Positions 1-6,942 are shown, counted from the stretch's first letter. The stretch is 9,536 nucleotides of DNA from Desulfobulbaceae bacterium (GCA_030633145.1 DAOVTM010000131.1:1-9536), one strand, 5' to 3'. Notes: generated by a model not told the origin, from the letters alone. Program-made: numbers and translations.

Positions 1-109
1 AGGACAAAGATCTACGGCTTTCATCGGGATTTTTGTCGATGAGTTGACGGAGAAAGTTGATGTCGTTGGTAGTTATGGTACGTTTGCGGTAGGTGAATAG
101 CTCGGACAT
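1..109 (-). CDS. N-terminus of a DUF4338 / DruA-like protein (partial)
   Basis: Reading the minus strand from an ATG at 109-107 gives 36 codons that stay open to the window edge, beginning MSELFTYRKRTITTND and continuing INFLRQLIDKNPDESRRSLS. The pattern (a short strand, then T-x-x-D-I-x-F-[IL]-R-x-L-I-x-x-x-P-x-x-S-R-R-x-L-S) resembles the start of DUF4338-family proteins, which databases often name Druantia DruA-like and which also occur as stand-alone, mobile-element-like genes. Only the helix-turn-helix-like beginning is visible, so the family call rests on about 30 residues and the function cannot be stated. No convincing ribosome binding site precedes the ATG. Whether the gene is full length or broken lies outside the window. 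Confidence 0.55.
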   Translation of the reverse strand, partial: MSELFTYRKRTITTNDINFLRQLIDKNPDESRRSLS

Positions 110-621
110 GTGTAAAGCATACCCGAGATCAATTAGGAACGCACGCTTTTAATCTGAATACAAGTTGGATAAATTTCCCGGTGAACGGTTACTTTTTATC
201 ATATCTCTTTCTCTCTTCTGTAATCGTGTCGTGACGGGGAATCAGCGGCTTGCAGTATCAGCTTGTCCGCATTCTTTATCTTCACTGTCCATTGGTCGGG
301 AATAAAAACTGCTCTTCGGTTACCATGATTTACTGGTAATTACAACGGTTATTTCGTTCCGGGCAATGCGAGTTGTCGGCAAGATGTGGAAAAATCATGC
401 CCTGCAAGGAAAAACACCCGACTGAACAGTATCGCCCCTAACCCCGTTTGTTCCTGCGGCAGGCTATGAATCAGGGTCGGGCAAATTTACAGCCCCTACC
501 CTTTGACAAAACCATGTCGCCTGCTCGCAACGCCGGCACACTTCATCCCAACGGTTTTGGTGCGTGGCAGGTATGCCGGAGTTTTGGGGACACCTTACTT
601 AATTCATCCTTATTTAAGTAA
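110..621. other. 512-bp gene-free stretch with repeats
   Basis: No reading frame with protein-family character was found on either strand. The stretch separates the DUF4338-like gene from the BrnA gene. It contains copy 1 of a direct repeat (268-415) and one copy of a REP-like motif (586-604). Bases 416-585 are comparatively GC-rich and show nothing recognisable. Bases 110-267 presumably include the upstream region of the DUF4338-like gene, but no clear promoter hexamers were identified. Confidence 0.6.
268..415. repeat. 148-bp dispersed direct repeat, copy 1
   Basis: This segment, from CGCATTCTTTATCTTCACTG to a terminal GCAAGGAAAAAC, is repeated in the same orientation at 1172-1320. By eye the two copies differ by about 12 substitutions and one 1-base gap, roughly 91 percent identity. 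Similarity ends sharply on the left side and fades on the right. No shared open reading frame runs through both copies, so this looks like a non-coding repeat or the end of a mobile element. The family is not recognised. Confidence 0.85.
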
Positions 622-638
622 TTAAGCATAGTGTTCCC
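586..638. repeat. REP-like inverted motif pair (hairpin) at the 3' end of brnA
   Basis: GGGGACACCTTACTTAATT at 586-604 faces AATTAAGCATAGTGTTCCC at 620-638, with a 15-base spacer. The arms pair at about 15 of 19 positions, so the segment can form a long hairpin. The right arm overlaps the stop codon and last residues of the BrnA gene. There is no T-tract, so an intrinsic terminator is unlikely. The motif matches a third copy at 1144-1162. An inverted pair of this size resembles the REP/BIME arrangement mobilised by TnpA-REP (RAYT) transposases, but no such transposase gene is in the window. Confidence 0.6.
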
Positions 639-939
639 GGCATTCCTGTACATAGAGGGCATCATATTCTATCTGTGTAGTCACATATTCCAGCAATATT
701 TTATCCATTCTGGTTTGCCAATCTTTCCCTGTATTTCTAAAATATTCAGTGACTTCACTTGATAATCGAATAGTGATTCTATCTTTAGTTCTTTCTGCTG
801 GAGGTCTGCCAACGGGACGTAATTGAGTAAATTCTGCTTCTGAAAGTTCATAAGTATCAGGATCAGATGCAATACCATTATTGATGGCTTTTTCTTCTTC
901 ATCTGTAGGGAAAACAGTTCCTTCCTTAAGCTTGGGCAT
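622..939 (-). CDS. brnA: BrnA-family antitoxin
   Basis: This 105-residue protein has the BrnA signature: a polar N-terminus, then G44-R-P-P, then a ribbon-helix-helix-like segment at about 52-86 (KDRITIRLSSEV, YFRNTGKDWQTRMDKIL, LEYV). BrnA proteins are DNA-binding antitoxins that neutralise the ribonuclease BrnT and repress the brnTA operon. The ATG at 939-937 is preceded by a good GAGG site, and the frame overlaps the end of the upstream brnT remnant by 14 bases, the usual brnT-brnA arrangement with translational coupling. The tail after residue 86 is longer than usual, and its last codons lie within a REP-like motif, so the original 3' end may have been replaced. Because BrnT upstream is truncated, this is probably an orphan antitoxin. 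The family call is firm; the functional state is inferred. Confidence 0.85.
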   Translation of the reverse strand: MPKLKEGTVFPTDEEEKAINNGIASDPDTYELSEAEFTQLRPVGRPPAERTKDRITIRLSSEVTEYFRNTGKDWQTRMDKILLEYVTTQIEYDALYVQECREHYA

Positions 940-1129
940 AACATTTTACCTCATGTTTATTTGCTTTTCGCAAGCTGATGATACGGCGAACTCTGCCACG
1001 ATCTGTATAAATAACACAAAAAAGACGTAATCCAATATAGGCATAACCAATCATGCGGATTTCGCCATAATCGCATCGATTATCCTCTTTCGCCCACAAG
1101 GTATTGGCGTGCTTCGATCCGATGTGCAA
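926..1129 (-). pseudogene. brnT: BrnT-family toxin, 5'-truncated
   Basis: The frame keeps the C-terminal half of a BrnT toxin: DYGEIRMIGYAYIG, then RLFCVIYTDRG, RRIISLRKANKHEV and a short tail. BrnT toxins are RelE-fold ribonucleases of about 90-100 residues, and the RRIIS-x-RKA block is their conserved end. The N-terminal half, usually containing an F-E-W-D-type strand and a K-x-x-x-N-x-x-K-H-G helix, is absent in all three frames upstream. The only possible start in frame is a TTG at 1129-1127 with no ribosome site, and a stop lies four codons further up. The break falls close to a REP-like motif at 1144-1162. The fragment should not encode an active toxin. It overlaps brnA by 14 bases, as in intact operons. 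Confidence 0.8.
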
Positions 1130-1143
1130 TGCACAAAGTCAAT

Positions 1144-1162
1144 AATTAAGTATGGTGTCCCC
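1144..1162 (+). repeat. REP-like motif upstream of the truncated brnT
   Basis: AATTAAGTATGGTGTCCCC matches the arm at 620-638 at 16 of 19 positions. Its reverse complement matches the arm at 586-604 at 18 of 19. With 586-604 it forms a pair of terminal inverted repeats around the BrnTA remnant. It sits about where the N-terminal half of BrnT should be encoded, so it may mark the breakpoint that removed that part. Confidence 0.65.
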
Positions 1163-1171
1163 CGGAACTCA

Positions 1172-1320
1172 CGCATTCTTTATCTTTACTGTCCATTGGT
1201 CGGGAATAAGAACTGCTCTTCGGATACTATGATTTACAGGTAATTACAACGGGTATTTCGTTCCGCACAATGCGATTTGTCGGCAAGATGTGGAAAAAGC
1301 ATTGTCCTGCAAGGAAAAAC
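1172..1320. repeat. 149-bp dispersed direct repeat, copy 2
   Basis: Second copy of the repeat at 268-415, same orientation, with start points 904 bp apart. The two copies bracket the BrnTA remnant and three of the REP-like motifs. Copy 2 begins ten bases after a REP-like motif (1144-1162), whereas copy 1 has no such motif next to it. Confidence 0.85.
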
Positions 1321-1336
1321 GTAAAATCAGTGAACG

Positions 1337-1375
1337 CCTTACTTAATTCAGGCAAAAAGGGCAGGTTAAGTATGG
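1337..1375. repeat. REP-like hairpin relic
   Basis: CCTTACTTAA at 1337-1346 and TTAAGTATGG at 1366-1375 are inverted copies (9 of 10) of the core of the 19-bp motif seen at 586, 620 and 1144, separated by 19 bases. This looks like a decayed REP pair just after repeat copy 2. There is no evidence of a role in transcription. Confidence 0.45.
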
Positions 1376-1463
1376 GGCATAAACGAGACGATGCTGCTTG
1401 TATCAGAGTCAGGTACTGTTTATTCAGAACAATGGGGAACAGACCACGATTTCCCCTTATCTA

Positions 1464-1679
1464 TTATTCACCGCACTCAGCAATCAACCTTTCAATAAGC
1501 AGTGGATGATAGTGCAAACCATTTTTCTGCATGTCCTTCACGCAATCTGAAAATGATTCAATCAGCCCTTTTTGTTTGGCATTTAACAGAACTCCCAATG
1601 TGCCGATGACATAAAGACCCATATATTCAGCTACATTTCGACCAATTTTCTCATCTATTATGACCAGATCAGCTTTCAA
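1464..1679 (-). pseudogene. DUF3368 (PIN-like) protein, C-terminal half
   Basis: The translation has the typical end of DUF3368 proteins: KADLVIIDEKIGRNVA, then GLYVIGTLGVLLNAKQKGLI, then a helical tail with LLIERLIAECGE. These are PIN-domain-like proteins, often the toxin-like partner of UPF0175 antitoxins. Full-length members are about 150-170 residues; here only about 71 are recognisable, and the first PIN acidic residues and the E-A-x-A-I-A-L helix are missing. The frame stays open upstream for another 20-odd codons but without family resemblance. The nominal start is a TTG lacking a ribosome site. No antitoxin partner is adjacent. The gene is most likely a decayed remnant in the same repeat-rich zone as the BrnT remnant. 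Confidence 0.7.
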
Positions 1680-1769
1680 TGTACATGCCGTCTGTATGTG
1701 GGAAGAGGAACAGGTTTTTTGGGATACATTGATTTGTAGTAAATGTTGAGTACGTGTCAGGAAAATGTT

Positions 1770-3878
1770 TTACTTCTCCAGGTATTCATGAATTATCTGC
1801 AGCAGTTCCTCCCCATAGTTTTTGAGTGTTTTCGGCCCCACCCCCCGGATTTTCCTCAACGCCGTGCGAGAACCAGGAAGACTGGCCGCAATCAGAATCA
1901 GAACCCGCAAGTGGATAATCTGAGCTGGAGCAATCTCCAATTCTTCTGCCTTTTTTGATCTCCACTTTTTCATGGCCGTGAACAACTCCGGGTTGTCAAG
2001 GTCTGCTTCGTTGTATTCCAGCGGTTTTGATTTTTTTGCTTTTTCCGGGACAAAATCAAGATCAGCCCTGATCACGGCTTGAAGGTATCGTTCCGGGGAA
2101 AAACCATCCGCACAACTCTTGATCCCGGCCAGTTTGATTGCTGATTCTCTTTTGCAGTTATTGAGGACGTTGGTGATTTTTTTCCGTAATTCACTGTTAT
2201 CAGTATCAACGTGCAGCCTGTCCACTGTCTGTCCGAAAATCTCTGCGAATTTTTTCTGAAACCAGGTCGATGCCTTGCAAATCCGTTCCAGGACATATTC
2301 GTCCACTTCCGGAAGGGAGTCTGGCTGAAATATCTCCTGCAACTGGTTTTTAAAATTCTCACTGACTGAGAAGATAGCATCACCGGCCCGCTGCTCCATT
2401 TCCTGAAAATTGCAGCTAATCCCGGAGACCTGCAGCAACTTGGAGTTGGCTCGAAGCAGATAGCTCAGAAAACCGAAATGTTTGCTCAGTTTCTGTACAT
2501 CAAAACAGACAAGGAGCAGTTTCTGCTGATAGCTGATTTTGTCCGCCAGCAGTTGTTCTTCGTTGGGCGGGTTTTCCTCCGCCTTTGCATCAAAGGAAAG
2601 CACAGCATTATCAGTTGCCACCCCGCTGTTGCTGATGGGTGAGGAGAGTACCATCCCCTCTATGGTCTTGCAGCGGCTCAGAGCCACATATACCTGACCG
2701 TGCGCAAACGAGGACTGGGCATCAATGACCGCCTTTTCAAAGGTTAGTCCCTGGCTTTTGTGGATGGTAATAGCCCAGGCCAGCTTGAGCGGAAACTGGA
2801 CAAACTCACCTACCTTGTCCTCTTCAATGGTGCCGGTCTCCTGGTTCAGGCTGTACTTGATATTTTCCCAGACAACCGGTTTCACCTTGATTGGCTCGTT
2901 TTCATCGGGACAGACCACAGTGATCGAATCGCTGCTGATATTGCGTATCTTGCCGATTTTCCCATTGTAAAATCGCTTGTCTGGTGACGTATCGTTACGG
3001 ACAAACATAACCTGGGCCCCTTTTTTGAGGATCAGGGTAGCCGGAGTAGGGAAGACCTGTTCTGGAAAGTCACCTGAAATCTCGGCTCGGCATCGTTTCT
3101 CCTTGCTGTCCAGAGCCAACAGTCTGGTCTGGTTGATGCTGTCCGCACTCCGATTATGAGTGGTCAGAGTGATATATCCATCTTGCTCGTCCGGGATAAA
3201 GCCGGGTATATGCCGTTCATTGAGCGCAGCGGCCGCAGCAGAATCAAGGCAGTTATTGCGTACCTGGTTGAGCAGTTTGATGAACCGGTCATCCGTCTGC
3301 CGGTAAATATGTTTTAATTCAATGGTTATCAGACTTGTCCTGGCCAATCCATTGGAGTTGAAAAAATAAACCGATGAATAGTGATCCTGCAACAGCCGCC
3401 ATTCATCAGGCCTTGCCACCGGAGACAACTGGTGCAGGTCGCCAATCATGAGTAGCTGCACCCCGCCAAAGGGGAGTTCGGAATAGCGAAACCGGCGCAG
3501 CACCGCATCCACCGCATCCAGCAGATCCGCCCGCACCATGGAAATCTCGTCAATGACCAGCAGGTCAAGGGTCTTGATAATCCCTTTTTTCTCCTTGCTG
3601 AAACGGAATTGCCGCTGCTGATTACGCTGATACGCCTCGCTTCCCGGAATGTATGGCCCAAACGGTAGCTGAAAGAAAGAGTGCAGGGTGACCCCACCCG
3701 CATTAATGGCCGCCACCCCGGTGGGAGCAGTGATAATCATTCGCTTGGCAGTTTTCCCGGCCAGGTTGTGAAGAAAGGTGGTTTTTCCGGTTCCGGCCTT
3801 ACCGGTGAGAAAGATGTTGCGGTCGGTATATTGAATAAAATCACCGGCCAGTTCTAGCTCTCTGTTTTTGGAAGACAT
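1770..3878 (-). CDS. PIF1/RecD-like superfamily 1 DNA helicase with HRDC-like C-terminus
   Basis: This 702-residue ATPase has the PIF1-family motif order. Walker A is TGKAGTGKTT (25-34, catalytic K32); motif Ia is around APTGVAAINAGG (51-62); Walker B is LLVIDEISMV (106-115, D110-E111); motif III is GDLHQLSPV (146-154); then ELKHIYRQ (187-194). The RecD2-like end of the core has AITIHKSQGLTFEKAVID (369-386) and GQVYVALSRCKTIEGMVL (394-411). About 200 less conserved residues follow. A helical C-terminal domain (about 628-702) with LRKIRGVGPKTLKNYGEEL resembles HRDC/helix-hairpin-helix nucleic-acid-binding modules. PIF1-type enzymes unwind DNA 5'-3' and resolve G-quadruplexes and stalled forks; the role of this bacterial subgroup is not settled. 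The ATG at 3878-3876 has no strong ribosome site but begins a sensible N-terminus 25 residues before Walker A. It is divergent from the DEAD-box gene and looks intact. Confidence 0.93.
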   Translation of the reverse strand: MSSKNRELELAGDFIQYTDRNIFLTGKAGTGKTTFLHNLAGKTAKRMIITAPTGVAAINAGGVTLHSFFQLPFGPYIPGSEAYQRNQQRQFRFSKEKKGIIKTLDLLVIDEISMVRADLLDAVDAVLRRFRYSELPFGGVQLLMIGDLHQLSPVARPDEWRLLQDHYSSVYFFNSNGLARTSLITIELKHIYRQTDDRFIKLLNQVRNNCLDSAAAAALNERHIPGFIPDEQDGYITLTTHNRSADSINQTRLLALDSKEKRCRAEISGDFPEQVFPTPATLILKKGAQVMFVRNDTSPDKRFYNGKIGKIRNISSDSITVVCPDENEPIKVKPVVWENIKYSLNQETGTIEEDKVGEFVQFPLKLAWAITIHKSQGLTFEKAVIDAQSSFAHGQVYVALSRCKTIEGMVLSSPISNSGVATDNAVLSFDAKAEENPPNEEQLLADKISYQQKLLLVCFDVQKLSKHFGFLSYLLRANSKLLQVSGISCNFQEMEQRAGDAIFSVSENFKNQLQEIFQPDSLPEVDEYVLERICKASTWFQKKFAEIFGQTVDRLHVDTDNSELRKKITNVLNNCKRESAIKLAGIKSCADGFSPERYLQAVIRADLDFVPEKAKKSKPLEYNEADLDNPELFTAMKKWRSKKAEELEIAPAQIIHLRVLILIAASLPGSRTALRKIRGVGPKTLKNYGEELLQIIHEYLEK

Positions 3879-3899
3879 GGGTTGTAGGTTTTTTACGCA

Positions 3900-3927
3900 A
3901 TTATACTGGATTTATGATATGTTACCA
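3900..3927 (-). promoter_or_regulatory. Candidate sigma-70 promoter of the PIF1-like gene
   Basis: On the minus strand a perfect TATAAT -10 box lies at 3905-3900. A weak -35 (TGGTAA, 3927-3922) is 16 bases upstream. This would start a transcript about 15-20 bases before the ATG at 3878. The -10 is convincing and the -35 is poor, so the call is moderate. Confidence 0.45.
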
Positions 3928-4128
3928 TTATGTTTATCAGTTCATCAACTATTTGTCACTGGATATTCCAGGCAGACTGGAAAAAGAAGTATTACAAGTT
4001 ATTTCTACCACAGAGGGCACAGCGAAGATTTTTGTTTTTCAATTCGCTACCTCTGTGTAAGATAATGGTTATACAGGATTGACACTATCGGCAACAATAA
4101 GGCCGGATCATCATAAAATGGATTACTC

Positions 4129-5841
4129 ATGACACAGACATTTGCAGATATAGGTATCAATGCACAGCTACTCAAGGGGCTTGAGCGGCTGGGTTTTACC
4201 GAACCAACCCCGGTTCAGGCACAGATTATCCCCCTCATGCTGGAGCAGGAGCGGGACATGGTCGGCCTGGCCCAGACCGGAACCGGCAAGACCGCCGCCT
4301 TTGGCCTGCCCATGATTCAACTGATTAACAGCGGCAGTAAAAAGACCCAGGGCTTGATTCTCTGTCCCACCCGGGAGCTGTGCCGACAGGTTGCAGGCGA
4401 TCTGACCGATTATTCAAGATTTGTAAGCGGCCTGCGTGTACTGGCAATTTACGGTGGGGCATCCATGGAACAGCAGATCCGGGAGCTGCGACGCGGGGTG
4501 CATATCATCGTTGCCACCCCGGGACGCTTAAAAGATCTCCTCAGCCGGGGCAGGGTGGATATCTCTGCCGTGCGTTATGTGGTTTTTGATGAGGCGGACG
4601 AGATGCTGCAGATGGGCTTCCAGGAAGAGTTGAATGCGATCCTGGCCATGACCCCGCCGGAAAAAAACAGCCTCCTTTTTTCTGCGACCATGTCCATGGA
4701 GGTCACAAAAATCGCATCTAGATACATGGATAATCCCCTGGAGATCACTGTGGGAAAACGCAACGCAGGCGCGGAAAATGTCAGCCATGACTATTATATG
4801 GTGCTGGGCAGAAACCGTTACCCGGCCCTGAAGCGGATTGTTGATAACAACCCGCAGATGTATGGTATCGTCTTCTGCCGCACCCGCCGGGAGACCCAGG
4901 ATGTGGCGGAAAAACTGATTGGAGATGGTTATAACGCGGATTCCCTGCACGGCGAGCTGAGCCAGGCCCTGCGGGATCAGGTGATGCGCAAGTTCCGGGC
5001 AAAATCCCTGCAGATACTGGTGGCTACCGATGTGGCGGCTCGGGGTCTGGATGTCAACGATCTGTCCCATATCATCAACTATAATCTGCCCGATGACAAC
5101 GCTGCCTATACTCACCGTTCGGGTCGTACCGGGCGGGCGGGCAGCAGGGGCATCTCCATAGCACTGGTCGATCCCAGGGAGCAGTACCGGATCAGACAGA
5201 TTGAAAAACGGATCAAGAAAAAATTCACTCTTGCAAACATCCCCAGCGGACAGGAGGTGTGCAAAACCCGGCTTCTGAGCCTGGTTGAGGAGGTTATCGA
5301 AGCAAAGGTGGACAGTGAGCGGATTGACCCTCTGTTTGCCGATGTCTCTGAAAAACTGGCCCACTTGAGCCGTGAGGAACTGGTCAAAAAGTTCATCGCT
5401 CTGGAGTTTAATCGTTTCCTGGATTATTACGCCAATGCCCCGGATCTCAATGTCCGTCCAGGCCAGTCCAGGGGGGATAAGCGTACCGGCATTAAAAACA
5501 AAGGCGGTCGGGGGGGACGATTCACCCGCATTCACCTCAACGTGGGCAGACGCAACGGCATTGTCCCGGAACAGCTAATCGGTCGGATCAACGAATCCGG
5601 CGGGGGAGATCGTATCCAGATCGGCAAGATCGAGATCATGCGCAACGCCACCATGCTGGAGGGGGACAGCCGTTATATTTCCAAGATTTTACTGGCCTTT
5701 CAGCATTATAAGGTTAACGGCAAGGTGGTGGTTGCCAATGTGGCACCTCATGGGGCAGGAAGCGGGGGCGGGGTACACAAGGGCAGACGGCCTGGTAAGT
5801 TTAATAAGTATAAAAAACAGGGTGGTAGAAGTACTCGATAA
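4129..5841 (+). CDS. deaD: DEAD-box ATP-dependent RNA helicase (DeaD/CsdA-type, DbpA-like RNA-binding tail)
   Basis: The 570-residue protein carries all the DEAD-box helicase motifs. These are the Q motif (FTEPTPVQ, 23-30), motif I AQTGTGKT (48-55), PTREL (80-84), TPGR (130-133), DEAD (154-157), SAT (185-187), ATDVAARGLDV (299-309) and HRSGRTGRAG (329-338). The C-terminal part holds a basic glycine/arginine linker (about 456-468), a DbpA-type RNA-binding fold (about 465-537, with IGKIEIM), and a Gly/Lys/Arg-rich disordered end. Proteins of this build remodel RNA secondary structure in ribosome assembly and mRNA decay, often at low temperature, in the cytoplasm. The ATG at 4129 is preceded only by a weak site (ATGGATTACTC). 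A GATAAT at 4061-4066 is a possible -10, which would leave a leader of about 60 bases. The family is certain; assignment to DeaD rather than another paralogue is by architecture. Confidence 0.94.
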   Translation: MTQTFADIGINAQLLKGLERLGFTEPTPVQAQIIPLMLEQERDMVGLAQTGTGKTAAFGLPMIQLINSGSKKTQGLILCPTRELCRQVAGDLTDYSRFVSGLRVLAIYGGASMEQQIRELRRGVHIIVATPGRLKDLLSRGRVDISAVRYVVFDEADEMLQMGFQEELNAILAMTPPEKNSLLFSATMSMEVTKIASRYMDNPLEITVGKRNAGAENVSHDYYMVLGRNRYPALKRIVDNNPQMYGIVFCRTRRETQDVAEKLIGDGYNADSLHGELSQALRDQVMRKFRAKSLQILVATDVAARGLDVNDLSHIINYNLPDDNAAYTHRSGRTGRAGSRGISIALVDPREQYRIRQIEKRIKKKFTLANIPSGQEVCKTRLLSLVEEVIEAKVDSERIDPLFADVSEKLAHLSREELVKKFIALEFNRFLDYYANAPDLNVRPGQSRGDKRTGIKNKGGRGGRFTRIHLNVGRRNGIVPEQLIGRINESGGGDRIQIGKIEIMRNATMLEGDSRYISKILLAFQHYKVNGKVVVANVAPHGAGSGGGVHKGRRPGKFNKYKKQGGRSTR

Positions 5842-5954
5842 CGGTGAGTACCCGCAGATGTCGGTTGGCCTGAAGGCCGCCCCATAGGTTACCCTAAAAT
5901 GTCAGCCGGCAAATAACAAATGTCCAAGGATACCAGCCTAAGCGGAGAAAAATC

Positions 5955-6901
5955 ATGCAGATAGCAAATCCTGTTTATGATGTTGTATTTAAATACCTGA
6001 TGGATGGTAACAGTATCGCAAAGAAGATTATCTCTCTGATTATTGGTGAAAAAATAGAAAGTCTCGACTTGGAGCCCACTGAATTCAGTGATGACATGGA
6101 TAGGGTAAATAGATCGCTTACTGTTTACCGACTCGACTTTGCTGCCACTATCAGGCTGCCGGAATAGAGCTTGAAACGGGTAATTATTGCAGACATAGTA
6201 AATCCATCGTAATTTAGGTGCTATTTTTGGACAATTTGCTTCGATTTTATTTGTGTAAAGTTATCAGTAGTCAGTGACTGAAAACTGCACACTGATGACT
6301 GACAACTCAGACCGGCAAACGTCCAATTTTTCTCTTGTTGCCCATGTATATTGGGGTGCAGCCAATACGAAAACGATTTTTTACGAGGTCTGTATTGAGA
6401 TCCAGAAGGCAAAATTTCCAGCTGATATAATGCGTTTTCGGAATTATCTTGGAAAGCAGTACTCCAATAAAAATAACGTGTATGAGCAAGACAGCAGACT
6501 GAAAGCCTGTCCCATTCTCAGTATATATATTTTGCGTCACCAGGGTAGCGAGAAAGTATTATGATAATGCCACTGGTGAGGAGATATCCATTAAAGAAGA
6601 TTTTATTGAAAGTCTCACCCATGACAGTTTTATCATCCAGATTCCTGAACTCAGAAAGAAGCGGAGGAATCTTCTTGAACAGGTTCTCTCGATATTTGAA
6701 CAACCCGCATCTGAACCGAAAATCAGACAAACCATGGATGTGGAGGATGAGATACTGGAAGAACTTGGCAATCTTGAACGGCTTATAGGGATTCGTGATA
6801 AGACTATTGAGGCCAAGGATAGGGTTATTGAGGATAAGGACAAAGCCCTTGCGGATAAGGATAAGTTCATTATGGAATTGAAGCAGCAACTCAGCAGCTA
6901 G
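5955..6901 (+). pseudogene. Rpn-family PD-(D/E)XK nuclease / transposase-like gene, disrupted
   Basis: Three collinear pieces rebuild one Rpn-family protein. Piece A (5955-6164) begins MQIANPVYDVVFKYLMD and reaches YRLDFAATIRLPE, including the catalytic-type Asp. It ends at an in-frame TAG (6165-6167), after which the same frame continues SLKRVII. A 203-bp element plus TATTG duplication (6190-6397) interrupts the next codon. Piece B resumes in another frame at 6394 with IEIQKAKFPADIMRFRNYLGKQ (nuclease E-x-Q/K motif) to SIYILRH at about 6540. About 10 codons seem deleted there, and piece C (6542-6901) continues in a third frame from RVARKYYDNATGEE to the end. The tail shows four 7-residue repeats (pattern K-D-[KR]-x-[IL]-x-x), a coiled-coil type end. 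Family members promote recA-independent recombination through DNA cleavage. The original ATG has a GGAG site at 5942-5945. The gene cannot make the full protein; identity as an Rpn remnant is well supported. Confidence 0.85.
6190..6392. mobile_element. 203-bp MITE-like foldback element inserted in the rpn pseudogene
   Basis: The element begins CAGACATAGTAAATCCATCG at 6190. Read on the opposite strand from 6392, the other end begins CAGACCTCGTAAAAAATCG. These are terminal inverted repeats of about 20 bases, with about 16 matching and one gap. It is bounded by the direct repeat TATTG (6185-6189 and 6393-6397). Removing the element and one TATTG joins the rpn reading frame exactly (VII then EIQKAK). 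The middle holds a second inverted repeat, 6259-6276 against 6290-6307 (15 of 18 pairs), so the whole element can fold back on itself. It has no transposase gene and is presumably mobilised in trans by an unidentified transposase that duplicates 5 bases. Confidence 0.8.
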
Positions 6902-6919
6902 GCAGGTGAAACAAAATGT

Positions 6920-6942
6920 CAGGCAACCTAAAATTGGTGCCT
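6920..6942. terminator. Possible bidirectional terminator between convergent genes
   Basis: CAGGCA-A-CC at 6920-6928 pairs with GGTGCCTG at 6935-6942 around a short A/T-rich loop, with one bulged base. Both sides are A/T-rich (TTATGAAATTTTAATT to the right, ACATTTTG on the opposite strand), but no clean T-tract is present. Its position between the rpn remnant and the end of the facing PHP gene fits a shared terminator. Confidence 0.4.

Noticed and set aside
1270..1509. 79-codon plus-strand frame beginning inside repeat copy 2
   Set aside because: The frame is not kept in repeat copy 1, crosses a REP-like hairpin, and runs into the DUF3368 remnant on the other strand.
4528..5535. 335-codon open frame on the minus strand inside the DEAD-box gene
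   Set aside because: It lies fully antisense to a gene with every helicase motif; its product has no family pattern and the frame is explained by the codon structure of the sense gene.
5861..5880. GGCC-TGAA-GGCC hairpin after the DEAD-box gene as a terminator
   Set aside because: The stem is only four to five pairs and no T-run follows.
6274..6564. 96-codon frame that looks like a small gene of its own
   Set aside because: Its first 40 codons lie in the inserted foldback element and the rest is the middle of the rpn gene; the open frame is a by-product of the insertion.
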